Below are positions 46,545 to 59,275 of a stretch of DNA of 64,000 bases, piece by piece. The stretch is from assembly GCA_001414485.1 (NCBI GenBank), contig LLEY01000026.1, positions 248,001 to 312,000 of the forward strand, in the 5' to 3' direction. Source of the DNA: Calycina herbarum. Taxonomy: Eukaryota > Ascomycota > Leotiomycetes > Helotiales > Pezizellaceae. Numbering within the stretch: the first letter of the stretch is position 1; every line of letters begins with the position of its first letter. A program made the position numbers and the translations under genes. The notes under the pieces were generated by a model. That model made no database searches. It was not told where the DNA came from and saw nothing but the letters and a program-made list of their open reading frames with translations.

Positions 46545-47798
46545 ATTATTTTGCCATGCCACTACGAATGAAAGTGGCAGTTTACGACGATATGGACAAA
46601 CATTATGGAATTATGCATATGGATCCGGGGTGTGTATGTGTATTTCTTTGGTTGCGATGTATTATGTTTATACTGGGATGGTTGTAATTTCATATCCACG
46701 TTTGATGAAGAGTACAATCTGATTGAAAGCGGGAATTACGAATGGAAAGTTGTTTACTTGCAGTCTTGCTTCAATGAAGGGCAGTCAGCTTCCAACCATC
46801 CCCCCTCCCCTTCTACTTCCATGGCAAGTAGTTGCGTCCAATTGGCAGATTAATGAACACAACTACACTTGCCTTACGGCGGCCATGATGAGACCAAAAT
46901 TTCCAGCGCTACGAAAGAATCAGGCACCTGTTCTCTCAAGCTCGCTGTCCCCTTGGTTATCCGCAGACACATAATCCTTCAAGGACCAAGGCTGAGCTGT
47001 ATCTTTGATCGAAAGCAGTTAGTAGAGCAGAAAACCAGGGTCCTTATTCTTCCCTATTGGGAAATTCTGGGAAGACCGTCACCGCCATTTTGATGTACAT
47101 ACACAGTTTAGGGCCCTGGATAATATGCGTGTGTTCTGTGACAGAATGAGTGGCATCAAAGAAGCTGGTATATGTGGCTCTTGGGCCATTTGCCGATCCA
47201 GAAGCCATGCAAACGATATCCGCAGCTTGTATCCATGCGTTGGAACGCCCTCCTGCATGGCAAGCCAGTCCCACTCGACTATTGGGCTTCCCGATGTCAT
47301 CTAGTAGAATATCAACGTCTGGTTCCCTTTTTACTATTCCCCATTCTTCGAAACCTACGACTCGGTCAAAGACGATGCAAAAGCAGCTACCTAGCTAGTA
47401 CTAGGTCTCTTGTCTTCTACGCCAACTACTCTTGATCAAAAGTGCTGCTGGTCCCCTAATTGGCAACAGAGCAGAAAACCTTGGAGTTGATCAATCTACA
47501 CCCAAAATCTCTTACTAGCGCACCTGTGTCCTTGTGTCCTCGAAAAGGGTAACTTAAGGCTACCTGTTTTTTGCTCGGCTACGTGCATGATCTCTCCAAC
47601 CACACCGGACGCACTCTCTGTTTTCCGATTGAGTGACCAAGTGATTACGCGGACAATTGCAGTGTGCAATATGGGGAGTGTTTTCTGGGCTGAGTTGAAC
47701 TGAGGCACTAGCGCTTCTGTTTTATGGTGCACATGGAGCGAGAAATTTTTGACACCTACCAAAAGCTCCTGGGAGAAGCACTAACGAAACAAATCCAA
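46545..47798. other. Intergenic region
   Basis: About 1.25 kb without a supported gene. Short frames on both strands overlap without a dominant reading. Confidence 0.55.
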
Positions 47799-48300
47799 AG
47801 CTGTACTAAAATCGGTATGCAAAATGCGTCAGTCCTTCCACTACCACCTTCCGTTATTCTACTCGTCTCTTTGACTGATATGTGATATATCCTATAGAAT
47901 CGAACGGTATAATCGCTCTATCTATCAGTTTACCAACATTATTCGCCACGGCATTTGGCACGGTATTTAAATGGATGTCGATGCAGAGAATCACTCATCG
48001 TCATCGGCGTACGTTATCGACGCAATTTATGCTCAAATATAAGGACCTAATCAACGAACTCTAGCCGGCAATGAAGCGGATACAAGAGGTCAAGAAGAAA
48101 TCGCAATAGGAGGAGGGATTACAGGTAGAGACTGTTTCCTACAAGTACCAAAAGGCGATCCAGAGAGATGACAAGAATTACAATTTTAACTGGCGCACCT
48201 ACTAACACCTCCTTCAACAGACACAACACACGAGCCTCCTCAACTCCCTCAACTCCCTCAACTTCCCCAATTTCCTCCCCTCGCCCACACTCCGAATTAG
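47799..48300 (+). repeat. Diverged tandem duplicate, copy 1 (small membrane-protein-like ORF)
   Basis: An open stretch around 47885-48062 encodes a hydrophobic helix (ISLPTLFATAFGTVFKW) followed by a basic RITHRHRR segment and LSTQFMLKYKDLINEL before a stop. Downstream DNA (TACAAGAGGTCAAGAAGAAA and an ACACACGAG..CTC stretch) matches copy 2 in order and spacing. No ATG-initiated frame covers it cleanly, so a real gene would need an upstream exon. I do not recognise the family. Confidence 0.5.
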
Positions 48301-49144
48301 AATTATGGCGATCGATATGGCGCGTTCTTGTGTTTCTGCTAGATAGATACCGGTGGAGAGATAGGGGGTCTTTGAAATATTGAGGGAATGGTGTTTAGCT
48401 TCACAAAATCGATTTCAGTGGCTCAACTCTTTTTAGTCAACCCTAAAATTTCTGACGGTACTACACTATTTGACTTGAAAAGGCCTGGTTTTCATCATGG
48501 TCACTATCCTTATTGAACACATTTTTCTGGAATATATAATTATTTTCTGTGGTTCGCTTAAAGTCGCGAAGTGGTGAAGATGTTGCACAAGCTGCATAGT
48601 GTTAGCCGCTCCTGCTTGGCGCAGAAGTGCTAGTGGCTCTCTCTTGGCACAAGCTATCTGCAAGGCAATACTTTTTTTGGTTGCCTTCGGATTTGAGGCA
48701 CACTGAGCACTTGACAATCAAAAATATAACAAAAATCTAGATGAGTTCCTGAGATACTTATTGGGTTTTTCAAAATAAAAGGGTACCTTGAAATGCGTGG
48801 TTGTGGTTTGAACAGTGTTCAAGCGCGAGGGGTGATTTCTGACACCGGGAGAGAAACCCAGCGTTCTGCCATCTGATTGAACGGTGAATGCCCTGGCCAT
48901 GAATGTCGGATAGCTGCAGTATTGTACGATTACTTGTCCTTGGTGCCAATGCCATTCTTCATGTCGAATTACTAAGCGATCCATATCGGTACATGCATGC
49001 CCTCACTGAGGCTAGCTTTACTGAGACTTGTTCTAGGGGTCTTCCACCTTGCGCCATTGATCGAATAGACAGTTTCCTATATATATGGGGAGAATCTTTA
49101 GTCCCACCAAAAGGTCCGAACCCAAATTCAACCAAGTAAATACG
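48301..49144. other. Spacer between the duplicated segments
   Basis: No gene seen; AT-rich, with only short frames. Confidence 0.5.
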
Positions 49145-49610
49145 AAGACTGCACTAAGATCCGGTACATACAATGGGTAAGTACTTCGACTGTTATCACT
49201 CTTTACTCGTCCGTTCAACCGATAGGTTGTATGTCCCCCAGTCTCCACAAGCGATACAAGCGATATTACCAGTGTTCTCGTAACTACTTTTTTCGGAGTA
49301 GTAACAGTCTTTCTTGGGGCAGCTACATGGGTAGAAATGCGGAAATCCAGTCGTCGTCAGCGTGGTATGTCGTCGACGCTATTCATATTTGAATTTATGG
49401 ACTTAATGGACGAAATCTGGAGGTGGATGGTGGTCTAGAATTGGATACAAGACGTCAAGAAGAAATTATGATGGAAGAAGGGAGTGAAGGTAGGTGCTAT
49501 TTACTATGATCGTCACAATCTCGTTTCATCACCTTTACTGACGCATCCATCTACAGAGACGGCACACGAACTACCCCAAATTCCCCAACCTGCCTACGCT
49601 CCGAGTCACG
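49145..49610 (+). repeat. Diverged tandem duplicate, copy 2
   Basis: The open stretch around 49228-49438 encodes a hydrophobic helix (VLVTTFFGVVTVFLGAATW) then KSSRRQRG, a LFIFEFMDLMDEIW segment and a stop. The arrangement is parallel to copy 1, about 1.35 kb upstream. A GTAAGT donor at 49177 and an AG before GTTGTATG near 49225 suggest a short upstream intron. Flanking DNA (TACAAGACGTCAAGAAGAAA, then GCACACGAACTACC) aligns with copy 1. It is either a pair of small paralogous genes or remnants of them. Confidence 0.5.
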
Positions 49611-50601
49611 GCAGTTGATCTCTGTTCGCAGATGTATACAAGTGGAGAGAAGGGATTTCAGAACATAGAAAGGGGGATTTCAACTCCTTCGTTGACCATA
49701 AAAGGGCATTTGGTACTTGAACATATGGATATATAAATTCAAAAGTGTGTTCTTCGTCGTCCTTCTAGAACTTATGCGAACTCGTGTTCCTTGAATGTAT
49801 AATTCTTTTCCGCGACACAATCTCGCTTGTCAATTCTCAAGAAAGCGACAATTTTTTTTGTTTTGAAATAACAGCTAGTTACATAGTAAACTTCTATAGA
49901 GAATACTGATTACTGCCAAGGTCAATTATCATCTTCCCAGAGATATGAGGTTCACGGATCGGATCCCTCCCGAAAAAAGCAGACAAGAGTTGGGCATTAT
50001 CACGCTCCATTCTCGCTTAGTTCACCTTTGTTAAGAATCACTGTGAATTAATTCTAAGGAGTATTCATTTCTGGGGCATTTCGTTACTTATTGGCCTGAA
50101 TTAATTGTTTAGAAAGACTTAGGTTAAGTCTTCTCAAATAATCGAGTTGTATATCGACTCTTCGTTGTTCCCAACTCTCCTCCAATAATCGGGAGGTTAC
50201 ATAACTTACATTGATATCCCTACCGTCTTCTTCTCTAACTTTTTTTTCGACGAGTAAGCCAACAGTAAGCCACGTAAGCTATCGAGTAAGCCACCAGTAA
50301 GCTAGTCAGCTGTGAGAAAGGTCACGCCACTCACGTGCTACCTACCCCTCTCTGGGATTGAGGTGCATATTTCGTCCGTTATCGGTACCTTACCCGAGAA
50401 GTCAGTCAGTCTGAATAGATCATAGTTAACAAGAACTTTTTGTTATTTGCTAGCCCTTCTCCATCCTTTCAAAGTTTTCTGTGTATTAATATGGTAGCGA
50501 CGATAACGAGCGCATAATAAAAATAGGTAAAATTACGTCCACTATCTACTCCCAACCAATCTCCACAACATTATTTCTCCTCTCACTTCCCCACCATGAA
50601 T
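49611..50601. other. Intergenic downstream of GH3 gene
   Basis: No gene. A short degenerate tract of GAGTAAGCC/CAGTAAGC units lies at about 50250-50310, similar to that at 22990-23060. Confidence 0.55.
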
Positions 50602-53378
50602 TCAAACAACAGGTGACTTCCTACCCCCAGAACAGGTCTTACTCAAACTCTCACAAGCCGTCGTCAAATTCCCACTACTATTCCCCACCCAAAACAAAAA
50701 CGGCTGACTAGTGCTAACAGGAATAACCCAATTTTGCAACTCCGTATCCCAAACACTCAAATCCCGCCTCGTAACATCAATCTTCAGCGTTTGACTAGCA
50801 CCCACAGCAAGCGTATCCGTTTTCTCGAAGTTGCGCAGTTGGATGATTGGTGTGTCGTAGATAGAACCGGATGGGTGTTGGATGAATAACATTGCTACTT
50901 CTTTTCCTGGGACGGTACCGGTGTTTTTTACTGTTACAGTGACGGTGAACATTATGTCGTAGAGAGCGGGGTTTCCTCCTTGATCGCCGCCCGCTGGGGG
51001 GTCGGGTTTGGGAGTTGTGCTGTAGCCTGTTGGGTACGTGAAGGGGGATGGGGTTATGTCTTCTGGGTTGTCCAAGTAGGGGTACAAGTAGCGCCAGATG
51101 ATGTTAAATCCCGCTGGCCAATCGACCTCTGAAGCTGGGGGAATGGCGGTGCTATATGCCGGGGTCGAACCTTTTGCTTTTCGGGCGGGCGGGAGAGCTG
51201 TGACTGCTGTGCTAGAGGCGATGCTTATTGAGGTGTAGGAGAATGTTGTGTATGAGAGTCCATGACCGAAGGGAAAGCGAGGGACGATATTGTTCTTGTT
51301 TAAGTAACGATAATCGATGTAAAGACCCTCGGTAAAGGTATCCTGAACTTGGAAAGCTTGGAATCCCACGAGGTTAAGCGAGGCGGGATAATCGTCTTCC
51401 TTTTTGGTAATTGAGTATGGAAGATGACCAGAAGGCGAGTAGTCACCGAAAAGGATGTCAGTTAATGAGTTTCCGGCTTCTTGGCCAGGGAGATGGGCAA
51501 AAACCACTGATTTGACGGTTGGAAGATCAATCCATGGTTCCACGAGAATTGGACCAACGGTTTGCACCACTACAACTACTGTTGCGTATTTTTCAGCAGC
51601 AGCTGTGACAAGAGCATCGCCGTCGTGCCAAGAGACAAGTCCACTAGATGATCGATCTCCTGCATTACCCTCAACTGTGTGTTGATTTTCTCCAGAATCA
51701 CTGGTGATGAAGACAACTGCAATATCCCCAAGTGCAGCTGTGAGACCACTTGGGAAGGAGTCGCTGGAGTAGTACGTGACTCCAGCAGCCTTTCGCTTAA
51801 TGGCATCGATTGGGGCATCCATGTATGGGTACTCGGCAGTTCCTTCAAAAAGTTAGTGATTGTTGAGAGGTGAGTGGTTGTTAACACTTACCACTGCCCC
51901 ATCCCATGCCGAGAACGCCCTTGTTGCAATTACGTTGAGAACATGCATTGGCTCCATCTGGATTAGTTTGAGCAGCCGAGCCAAAGATTTTCAAAACCGC
52001 ACTTGTAGACAAGGGAAGTGTCTTGTTGTCATTCTTCAAAAGAGTAATACCTTCCCTAGCGACTTGTCGAGCAACAGTTGCATGGCTACCTTGAACATTG
52101 ACGTATTGATTTACGAGACAATTGGGTCCTCCGATCGAAGCAGGGTAGCACGCTGCAACAGCATCATGAGTGTTCGCAGAGAAGTTTGGAAGTGGGTAGT
52201 TCTTGTCTTGTCCGAGTTTATACCAAGTTGCAACAATGCGAGTAACCATGTCATTTAGACGTTCGAGAGGAACTGTGCTATTCAATATACTTCTACTAAG
52301 TTCGTAGGACCAATAAGCAACCCCAATAAAGGGAAGACTGCCGTCGCCTGGCATGGCCATATCGAGACCTGCTAAAGCGGAACTGGGACCACCGATTTGA
52401 GCGAGCCAATCGCTCATCACCTGTAGTATATTAGCATGTGACTCGATAAAAGCCTCTGCTTTTACTCACTAAGCCTTGGAAACCTAGCTCATCCTTGAGA
52501 ATACCGTTGATCAACATACTATTCTGCGAAGCCGCGCTACCATTTACATCGTTGTAACTTGTCATGACTGCACCAACGCCGACTTTGATGGCATCCATAA
52601 ATGGCCAGGCGTACAATTCGTGAAGAGTCCGGTCGTCCAAGTTGCAACTCATTGCCTTCATCAATCCATGGGGAGGAATATCCATTCTGTACATTTCTTG
52701 CTCGTTCGCAACCCAATGCTTCACAGTTGCAATGACTCCATTGGCTTGCATTCCCTGGATTGTTTGTGCTCCACCAATTCCTTGTAGTGAGGGATCAGCT
52801 CCAAACCCCTCCCAATTTCTGCCTCCTCGTGGCTTTCGACCGAGTGGTCCAACAGTCGGCCCAAGTTGAATGTTGACACCTTTTCCACGAGCTTCTTGTC
52901 CAATTGCATCTCCTCTTGCGTACATCAATGCCTTAGAGAAGGTTGCTCCTGTTGTAATCCCCGCAGGAAAAGCCGTAACATTATCCGTCGACGCAATTCC
53001 CAGAGCTGAATCTTGTAGACACAAATTGGGAATTCCAAACCGAAGAGCAGACCCAGTATTTCCCACACATGGTCCCATCAAGAATCCTGTGCCAGTTGTT
53101 AAATTGACTTTCTCAGCCAGTGTCATCTCGGATACGACCGCCTGGGCCTTAGCATAGGCCGCAGTCCAGTCTGCACTCCATCCGCCTTTTGGGGCGGGGT
53201 AGTAAGGAGCTGCGACATAGCCAGCAGGAACATCGTCTCGTTTGGTGAGAGTTACATTGTCCGAGGTTAGGAGTTCGTTGATTCGAGAGATTTCGGCCGC
53301 GAAGTTGGGTTTTGATATCAGGGCAACAACGGAATACACAATCGTGCAAAGAACCAAACACAGATTGACAAATAACAT
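50602..53378 (-). CDS. GH3 beta-glucosidase
   Basis: Three exons on the minus strand: 53378-52470, 52420-51892 and 51842-50602, with two 49-nt introns, give 892 aa. The N-terminus has a hydrophobic segment (residues 4-22) acting as signal peptide or anchor. The GH3 N-terminal barrel shows [23 protein letters not shown] and KHWVANEQE. The first splice rebuilds GFQGLVMSDW, where Asp307 is the expected catalytic nucleophile. The second splice restores GWGSGTAEYPY of the alpha/beta-sandwich domain. [13 protein letters not shown] and a fibronectin-III-like C-terminal domain (about 760-870, [11 protein letters not shown]) complete the fold. The region around 660-730 holds a proline-rich insert. Family knowledge: releases glucose from beta-glucosides and cello-oligosaccharides outside the cell; exact substrate unproven. 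Confidence 0.94.
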
Positions 53379-56300
53379 TCTGGAATCTTGCCGCTAGACG
53401 GGAGATATAATTGTTGAGGAAAATATGCAGCCTTTTGAGGTTGTGCTGGTGGGTTTAGCCCGACGCCCACAAATCTCAGACACAGCTGAAAGAGGAAGCA
53501 ATTGGAAGCTTCAATTCATGGAGAGTGACCATCAGAACAGAAGAAAAAAACGAGAAAGGAAACTCCGAGGTACTTATGAAAAGCTCAAGAAACCTTCATG
53601 CGCGGGGATTCCCTGAAAAGCAGAGGTACCTTTCTGCCCGCGGCCATAGTTAGGTACCGAGAAGGTAGGACTTCCTAATTGAGGTTGCAAAAGGACAAAG
53701 CAACCCTTCAGTAGAGATCAGCAGGTACCAAGGAGGAGGGGGACAATCTTGCCAGACCAGAGCTCTTGGGTCGTGGCTGCCACCGCTGTGGTGTCATTAT
53801 ATATCAGCTATGCCGATCCTCCCTGGAAGAGTTGGAAATGACAATATCAGTAACACCAAAATCCATATGACGGTCGCGACGCGCCGGAGCAAATGTTCTT
53901 CTTTCGGTCTTTGGATCTGCAATGTAACCGGACCACAAGCATTGGCCTGCTGTGATTCGCCATTTCACACCTGATCGGTTCTGGAGCCGAGGCCAGGGAT
54001 ACGAACGTATTCGTATGTGCCATGGGAGGTGAATGCGCGGATATTTGATTTTGAAGGGTGTTCCTGAGCGACATTTGTAGGAGAGTTCTAGATCGCGATT
54101 GGGAATTTGATCCCACGTGAGCAGGATATCAGTTCTAACCCCCAGGTTTCTTCGCAATATCAAGTACGAGTTGATGCAATACTAGGACCCCCGTGCGCTG
54201 GCAAAATCCCACTTTGAACATGAGTTGTGATCAAATGACAGAGAACTGGTAAAGACGGGATTTCTCGGTCTCCACATGCCATAATCGTAAAGTCCAACGC
54301 TCTCCAAGCTAGCTAGTAAAATGTTTGCTGAGAGGACTTCCTCGTGCGGTGAGCTGTTTGAGAAAGAGGCTATCGATAAGCTCGAAGCCAGGGAGTCAAG
54401 TCTGTTATAGGGCTGTTTTTTCCTTGTGATGAAACATTCTGGTGTGTGTTGAGGAATCATTGTTTTTCCGTGGGCAGTATTAAAACCATGAAAGTTGCTC
54501 GTCGTTCCTTTTCTTTCTGGTTTGCAGCGTTCTCCAATCATTTGAGAAGTGCGGCGGTGGGAAAAAATGGATAAAACACCCCTTTAGCCGGTTGAGCTCA
54601 ACACCCCGCAAATATCCAAAATAAGGCTAAGAGGCTTCCTTGCTTGCTTAAAAGTGACAACAATTTCTGTTTCTACGCTTGCACCTCTCGAGCTACAAGA
54701 CGAACAGTTCCAAGAGCCCACCCTCGACCAATAAAACATGCAATAAGATCGCATACATACTTCACATGTAATTTGTGTAAACGCTAGACTTCTTCCACCT
54801 ATAAGTTGGGAATTATGACAGGACTGGGATTTTGGATTATGAATGCCGGGATCCGACTCGAGTTGATTGGTATACAACATGAATTGGAAAGTCGATTGCG
54901 GATGCGAAAATCGCAACACTGAGTAAAATAATCTTCAACATAGCCATCTAAACAGCAACACCTCATTTGATGCCATCATAGAAAGTCAAAATTCCATACG
55001 AATGAAAAAAAGGAATCTCGTGCAATTTAAACCGAAAGATTCTTCTGAATATAGAAGCAACATAGACCATTAAGCTTCTGTAACTCAGCCTTTATCTAGA
55101 GATATTACGTAGATCAGTGGTCAAAACATAAAATTCCAGGGCAGGGAACTATAATCTTGAGAAATGGAACTGGACCGCACAAGAAGGGCGAGAGGCAAAT
55201 GACAAGAATATAGCGTCTATGGCAGGAGCAGAACCCGGCTGGTTTAAAGTCTCCCTCTTGCAATTGTATGAACAAGAATGGGAGAAGGAAATGAATTGAA
55301 AGCTGACCAACATATGCTTAAGTCTGCGAAATTTTTCGTACCATTGTAGCGTGAACGGAACTTCGACATCTATTGCTTATGTAGATTCGAAAAGAGATAT
55401 CGTTGAAGATCCGGAACATTCTTGCAGCTAATGAATCGTTTCAACTTTTGAGAGATCCGGCGGGATGAACTGAAGCAATCCAGACGGGAGTATTGTTGGT
55501 ATATTCCCCGTATACGCAGTAAAGATGTTTGACAACTCTCCTTGTGGCATAAGAAACAAAACTTGCCTCACTTTCCGTAGGTGGTGTGAGAGGCATAAGA
55601 AAAGGGACAGAAATGGATTAAAAAGAAGGGAAAGGTGTAGAGAGAAACGAAGAGTTTACTCTGTTTGTACTGCACTGCGTCATTTCCATAATGCCCCTTT
55701 CTCACAAACCATAAAGCCATCCCGTCAAAATATATGCGGAACAGGTCCAGACAGCATCATCCTTGTATAGTTTCCTGCCTTCGTTTCTCGTCCTCGTGGG
55801 TTGCACTTCTGCAACTATGGCGATAAGGGATGTCGCCTGGTATTGAAGGCGACGCTCGAGATCTGCTGTTACATATGGAGGGGCATCGAGTGTAAGAATG
55901 TCATGAACTTCGGAGGCGCCGAGGGTAGGTAACCTATTTGATGTTGTACTTGTAGGTTCGAAAGGAATGTAATTAGTAATTTGTGACTCAAAACCTAGCT
56001 TTGTATTTCAATAGTGTAGCCTCGTAGATAGTCTATCGATAAAGCCGCATTTCGTAGAACCCCGCGTACAGTTGTTGGCATTGTTGACTCCAAACCGGGG
56101 AAATAGAGGTTTAAATATCCTAAAGCTGCCCAATTGAACTTCCGAGGTCTAGTCCTCTATCAGCTAACTAGCATCACGTGGCTCGGGTCCTTAGGCGGCT
56201 GCAGGGTGGAGATGTTAGTTTGTTGTCTCCAATGGTGCCAAAAATGCCAACTACCTCGTAATTCACCAGAATTCACCAGAATTCACCAGAGTTCTTGGGC

Positions 56301-56478
56301 GTCGGAGCATTGTGCAGCTTCTCCTTGCAGACTTCCCCTCCTCAGTTTTGGCTGTTGGCTTTAGCGACTGTGATCAATCACCTTCGGTTTGTCTCAACAC
56401 CACCCATTAATCGCTTCCCCCTCAACCGCCGGACTTGGAACCACAAGGCACACCACACCGCAACCCCAAGCCGCAATC
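53379..56478. other. Intergenic region between GH3 and kinase genes
   Basis: About 3.1 kb without a called gene. The minus-strand frames at 53804-54163 and 54182-54541 are open for ~119 codons each but have no recognisable domain. The last kilobase is probably the promoter and leader of the kinase gene. Confidence 0.5.
56261..56290. repeat. Three perfect tandem copies of ATTCACCAGA
   Basis: A 10-bp unit repeated three times about 190 bp upstream of the kinase start codon. It may carry repeated factor sites. Confidence 0.8.
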
Positions 56479-58580
56479 ATGGATAACAACAACCGATTCC
56501 ACCTGAACCTCAATCCGAATCCAAACGGCGAGCGACAACCCTTCAACGATCGCGCCTATCCCACCACCCCCTCAACTTTCCCGAATCCCATCTTCCCATC
56601 TGGATCTCAGGCACAAGGGGCTTCGCAAGGACAGGGCCAAAACACCCAACAACCATACTCCACTGGCTTTGCACCAGCAGGATACTTCATGAACAACCCA
56701 TATCCACCAGCATATCCTCAGCAGCCTCCTGCTACTTCTTATGGTCAAGCACCTCAAGCTCCTGCAGCCGCGTACCAACAGCGACCCTCGCCCTACCAAG
56801 CCAATGACTCGACGAATGGGTTGGTGCACCAGTTCTCTCACCAAAACCTAGGTGGTCGAGTGTCCCCTTATGGCACACGTCAAACTTCATCCCCAAGTCA
56901 AAGACCTCGAACCGCAGGAGCTCCCGTCCAACAGGCCAACTATCAGGGTGGTTATCTAACCCCAATGCCTTCTCAAGCAGCCCAGCAGCAGAGCTGGCCA
57001 GAATGGCAAAGCGCCCCTGAGCGAAACCCCGATAAGTATGGAAAGTCCGCAGAGACGAACCAAACGAAATGTTCACAATTGGCCGAGACCTTTTTTAAGG
57101 ATAGTGTCAAGCGCGCGAGAGACCGAAATGTCAGGTACGTGAAGCAATAGCTTGTATGCGGCGTTACTTCAGGTGAAGACACACTGACAGGCTTCACTAC
57201 AGACAGAGTGAAATGGAACAACGGCTAGCGGACCCCAATCAATCACAATCTAGACGCGAGCAGACTTGGGCTAATGCGGGGAAACAAGAGGGCAAATATC
57301 TACGGTTCTTGCGCACCAGGGATAAGCCAGAAAACTACCAGACTCTCAAGATTATCGGAAAGGGCGCATTTGGAGAAGTGAAGCTGGTTCAAAAGACACA
57401 AGATGGCAAGGTCTACGCCATGAAGTCGCTTATAAAGAGTGAGATGTTCAAGAAGGATCAATTGGCACATGTTCGGGCTGAGCGAGATATTTTGGCCGAG
57501 TCCGACAGTCCCTGGGTTGTGAGACTTTATACCACTTTCCAGGACTCGGACTTTTTGTACATGTTGATGGAGTTTTTGCCCGGAGGAGATCTCATGACCA
57601 TGTTGATCAAGTACGAAATCTTTTCGGAGGACATCACTCGATTCTACATTGCCGAGATTGTTTTAGCGATTGAGGCTGTTCATAAATATGGTTTCATCCA
57701 TCGGTAAGTTCAACCTCGCCCCAGTCCGTCATAAGCTAAACTCTCCAGTGATATCAAACCGGACAATATTCTGCTGGATCGTGGTGGACATGTCAAGCTT
57801 ACCGATTTCGGTCTCTCGACTGGCTTCCACAAGCTACATGATAACTCATACTACCAAAATCTTCTTCAGGGCAAGTCCAACCGTCCACGCGATCGAAACT
57901 CTGTCAATCTCGACCAAATCAACCTTACTGTCAGTAACCGAGGAGCTATCAACGACTGGAGAAAGTCTCGAAGAGTTATGGCTTACTCGACTGTTGGTAC
58001 ACCTGATTACATTGCTCCTGAGATCTTCACTGGTCACGGTTATGGATCCGATTGCGATTGGTGGAGTTTGGGTACGATCATGTTCGAATGTCAAGTTGGA
58101 TGGCCTCCTTTCTGTGCTGAAGATGCACACGACACTTATCGCAAGATTGTCAATTGGCGTCAAGCTTTGTACTTCCCTGAGGATGTGCAATTAGGGCCAG
58201 AAGCTGAGAATCTCATTAGAAGGTAAAGTCGCCTAATTTATCAATATTCTGGCCGACACTAACATGTCACTAGTTTGGTTTGTAATTCCGAGAATCGTCT
58301 TGGTCGCGGAGGTGCCGACGAAATCAAGGCTCACAAATTCTTCCGGGGTGTTGAATTTGACACCCTCCGTCGTATTCGTGCTCCATTTGAACCTAAATTG
58401 AACTCGAACGTCGACACTACCTATTTCCCAACTGACGAGATCGACCAGACGGACAATGCGACTCATCTCAAGGCAGCTAACGCTGCCGCCGGTGGTGGAC
58501 CACGCACTGAAGCACCTGAAATGACATTGCCTTTCATCGGCTACACATTCAAGCGCTTCGAGACCAACTACACCAGATGA
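56479..58580 (+). CDS. cot1: NDR/LATS-family kinase, COT-1/Cbk1 orthologue
   Basis: Four exons: 56479-57134, 57203-57703, 57749-58222 and 58274-58580 (introns 68, 45 and 51 nt) encode 645 aa. Residues 1-210 are Gln/Pro/Asn-rich. A basic helical Mob-binding region ([20 protein letters not shown]) precedes the kinase domain. ATP-binding GKGAFGEV is at 272-278, the catalytic lysine near 293, and the HRD aspartate at 387 (RDIKPDN). DFG is at 405-407, followed by the long NDR-type insert before [19 protein letters not shown] (activation-loop Ser466). The AGC C-tail carries the hydrophobic motif FIGYTFKRF with Thr635. Family knowledge: with a Mob2 partner and a germinal-centre kinase it controls hyphal polarity and branching, as in Neurospora COT-1 and yeast Cbk1. 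The first exon frame is open 30 codons upstream, but without an ATG. Confidence 0.96.
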
Positions 58581-59275
58581 TAGGCAAATTTGCCTAAGAG
58601 TCAGACCCATCATGCCTTTGAACTGTATTCAATTTCCATGAACTTGCGGGAGTATCCAGTCAATCTACTTGTGAGATGACTATGAGGATTCTTTTCTCCA
58701 GATACCACTTTTGCGATGCGTGTCATGAAGGAGCTAGAAAGCATGGAAATACCTCTTGAGGGGGAATTATGTATTGCTCTAGATCTCCTGATCAGGAATA
58801 TTTGAAAGGTTCTCTTGATGGTCCATGATTTCCAGCATTGATTGCATTTCCAGGCGTACGGTCATAGATTTGTTGTTTCCATGCTCGGTCATGTAGGTAG
58901 CAAACCACGAAGTCATAAAACAAAAAGACTAAATCAAAAATTTGTCCAAGATACACCAGATTTATAGCGTGCTTTGTTATTTCCAAGCATCTGAGCGAGT
59001 TTCTGGTTGCCATAAATTAGAAAGTCCAATACCCAGGTACAATCACAAGAAACTAGAAGATTTGCTCAACCAAGAGCTTTAATCACAGTTCCAAAGGAGG
59101 TGAATTTGGCAAGGTAAACAAGTGATCGTAAACGGGAAATCTACCGCAACATTTCATTAGCTATAATTTGATACATTGAAGGATCCTTTTGGTATTCGTC
59201 TCCTCTGTATATTACATGGAGCAATTGAGGCCTGCGGCTAAACTCCTAATAACCCCATACCCAATCCATCCCAAT
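58581..59275. other. Intergenic between convergent genes
   Basis: Holds the 3' regions of the kinase gene (plus) and SF3A2 gene (minus). No other feature. Confidence 0.6.

Noticed and set aside
53804..54541. Two ~119-codon minus-strand frames upstream of the GH3 gene
   Set aside because: No family resemblance and overlapping open frames of equal plausibility; no splice pair links them.
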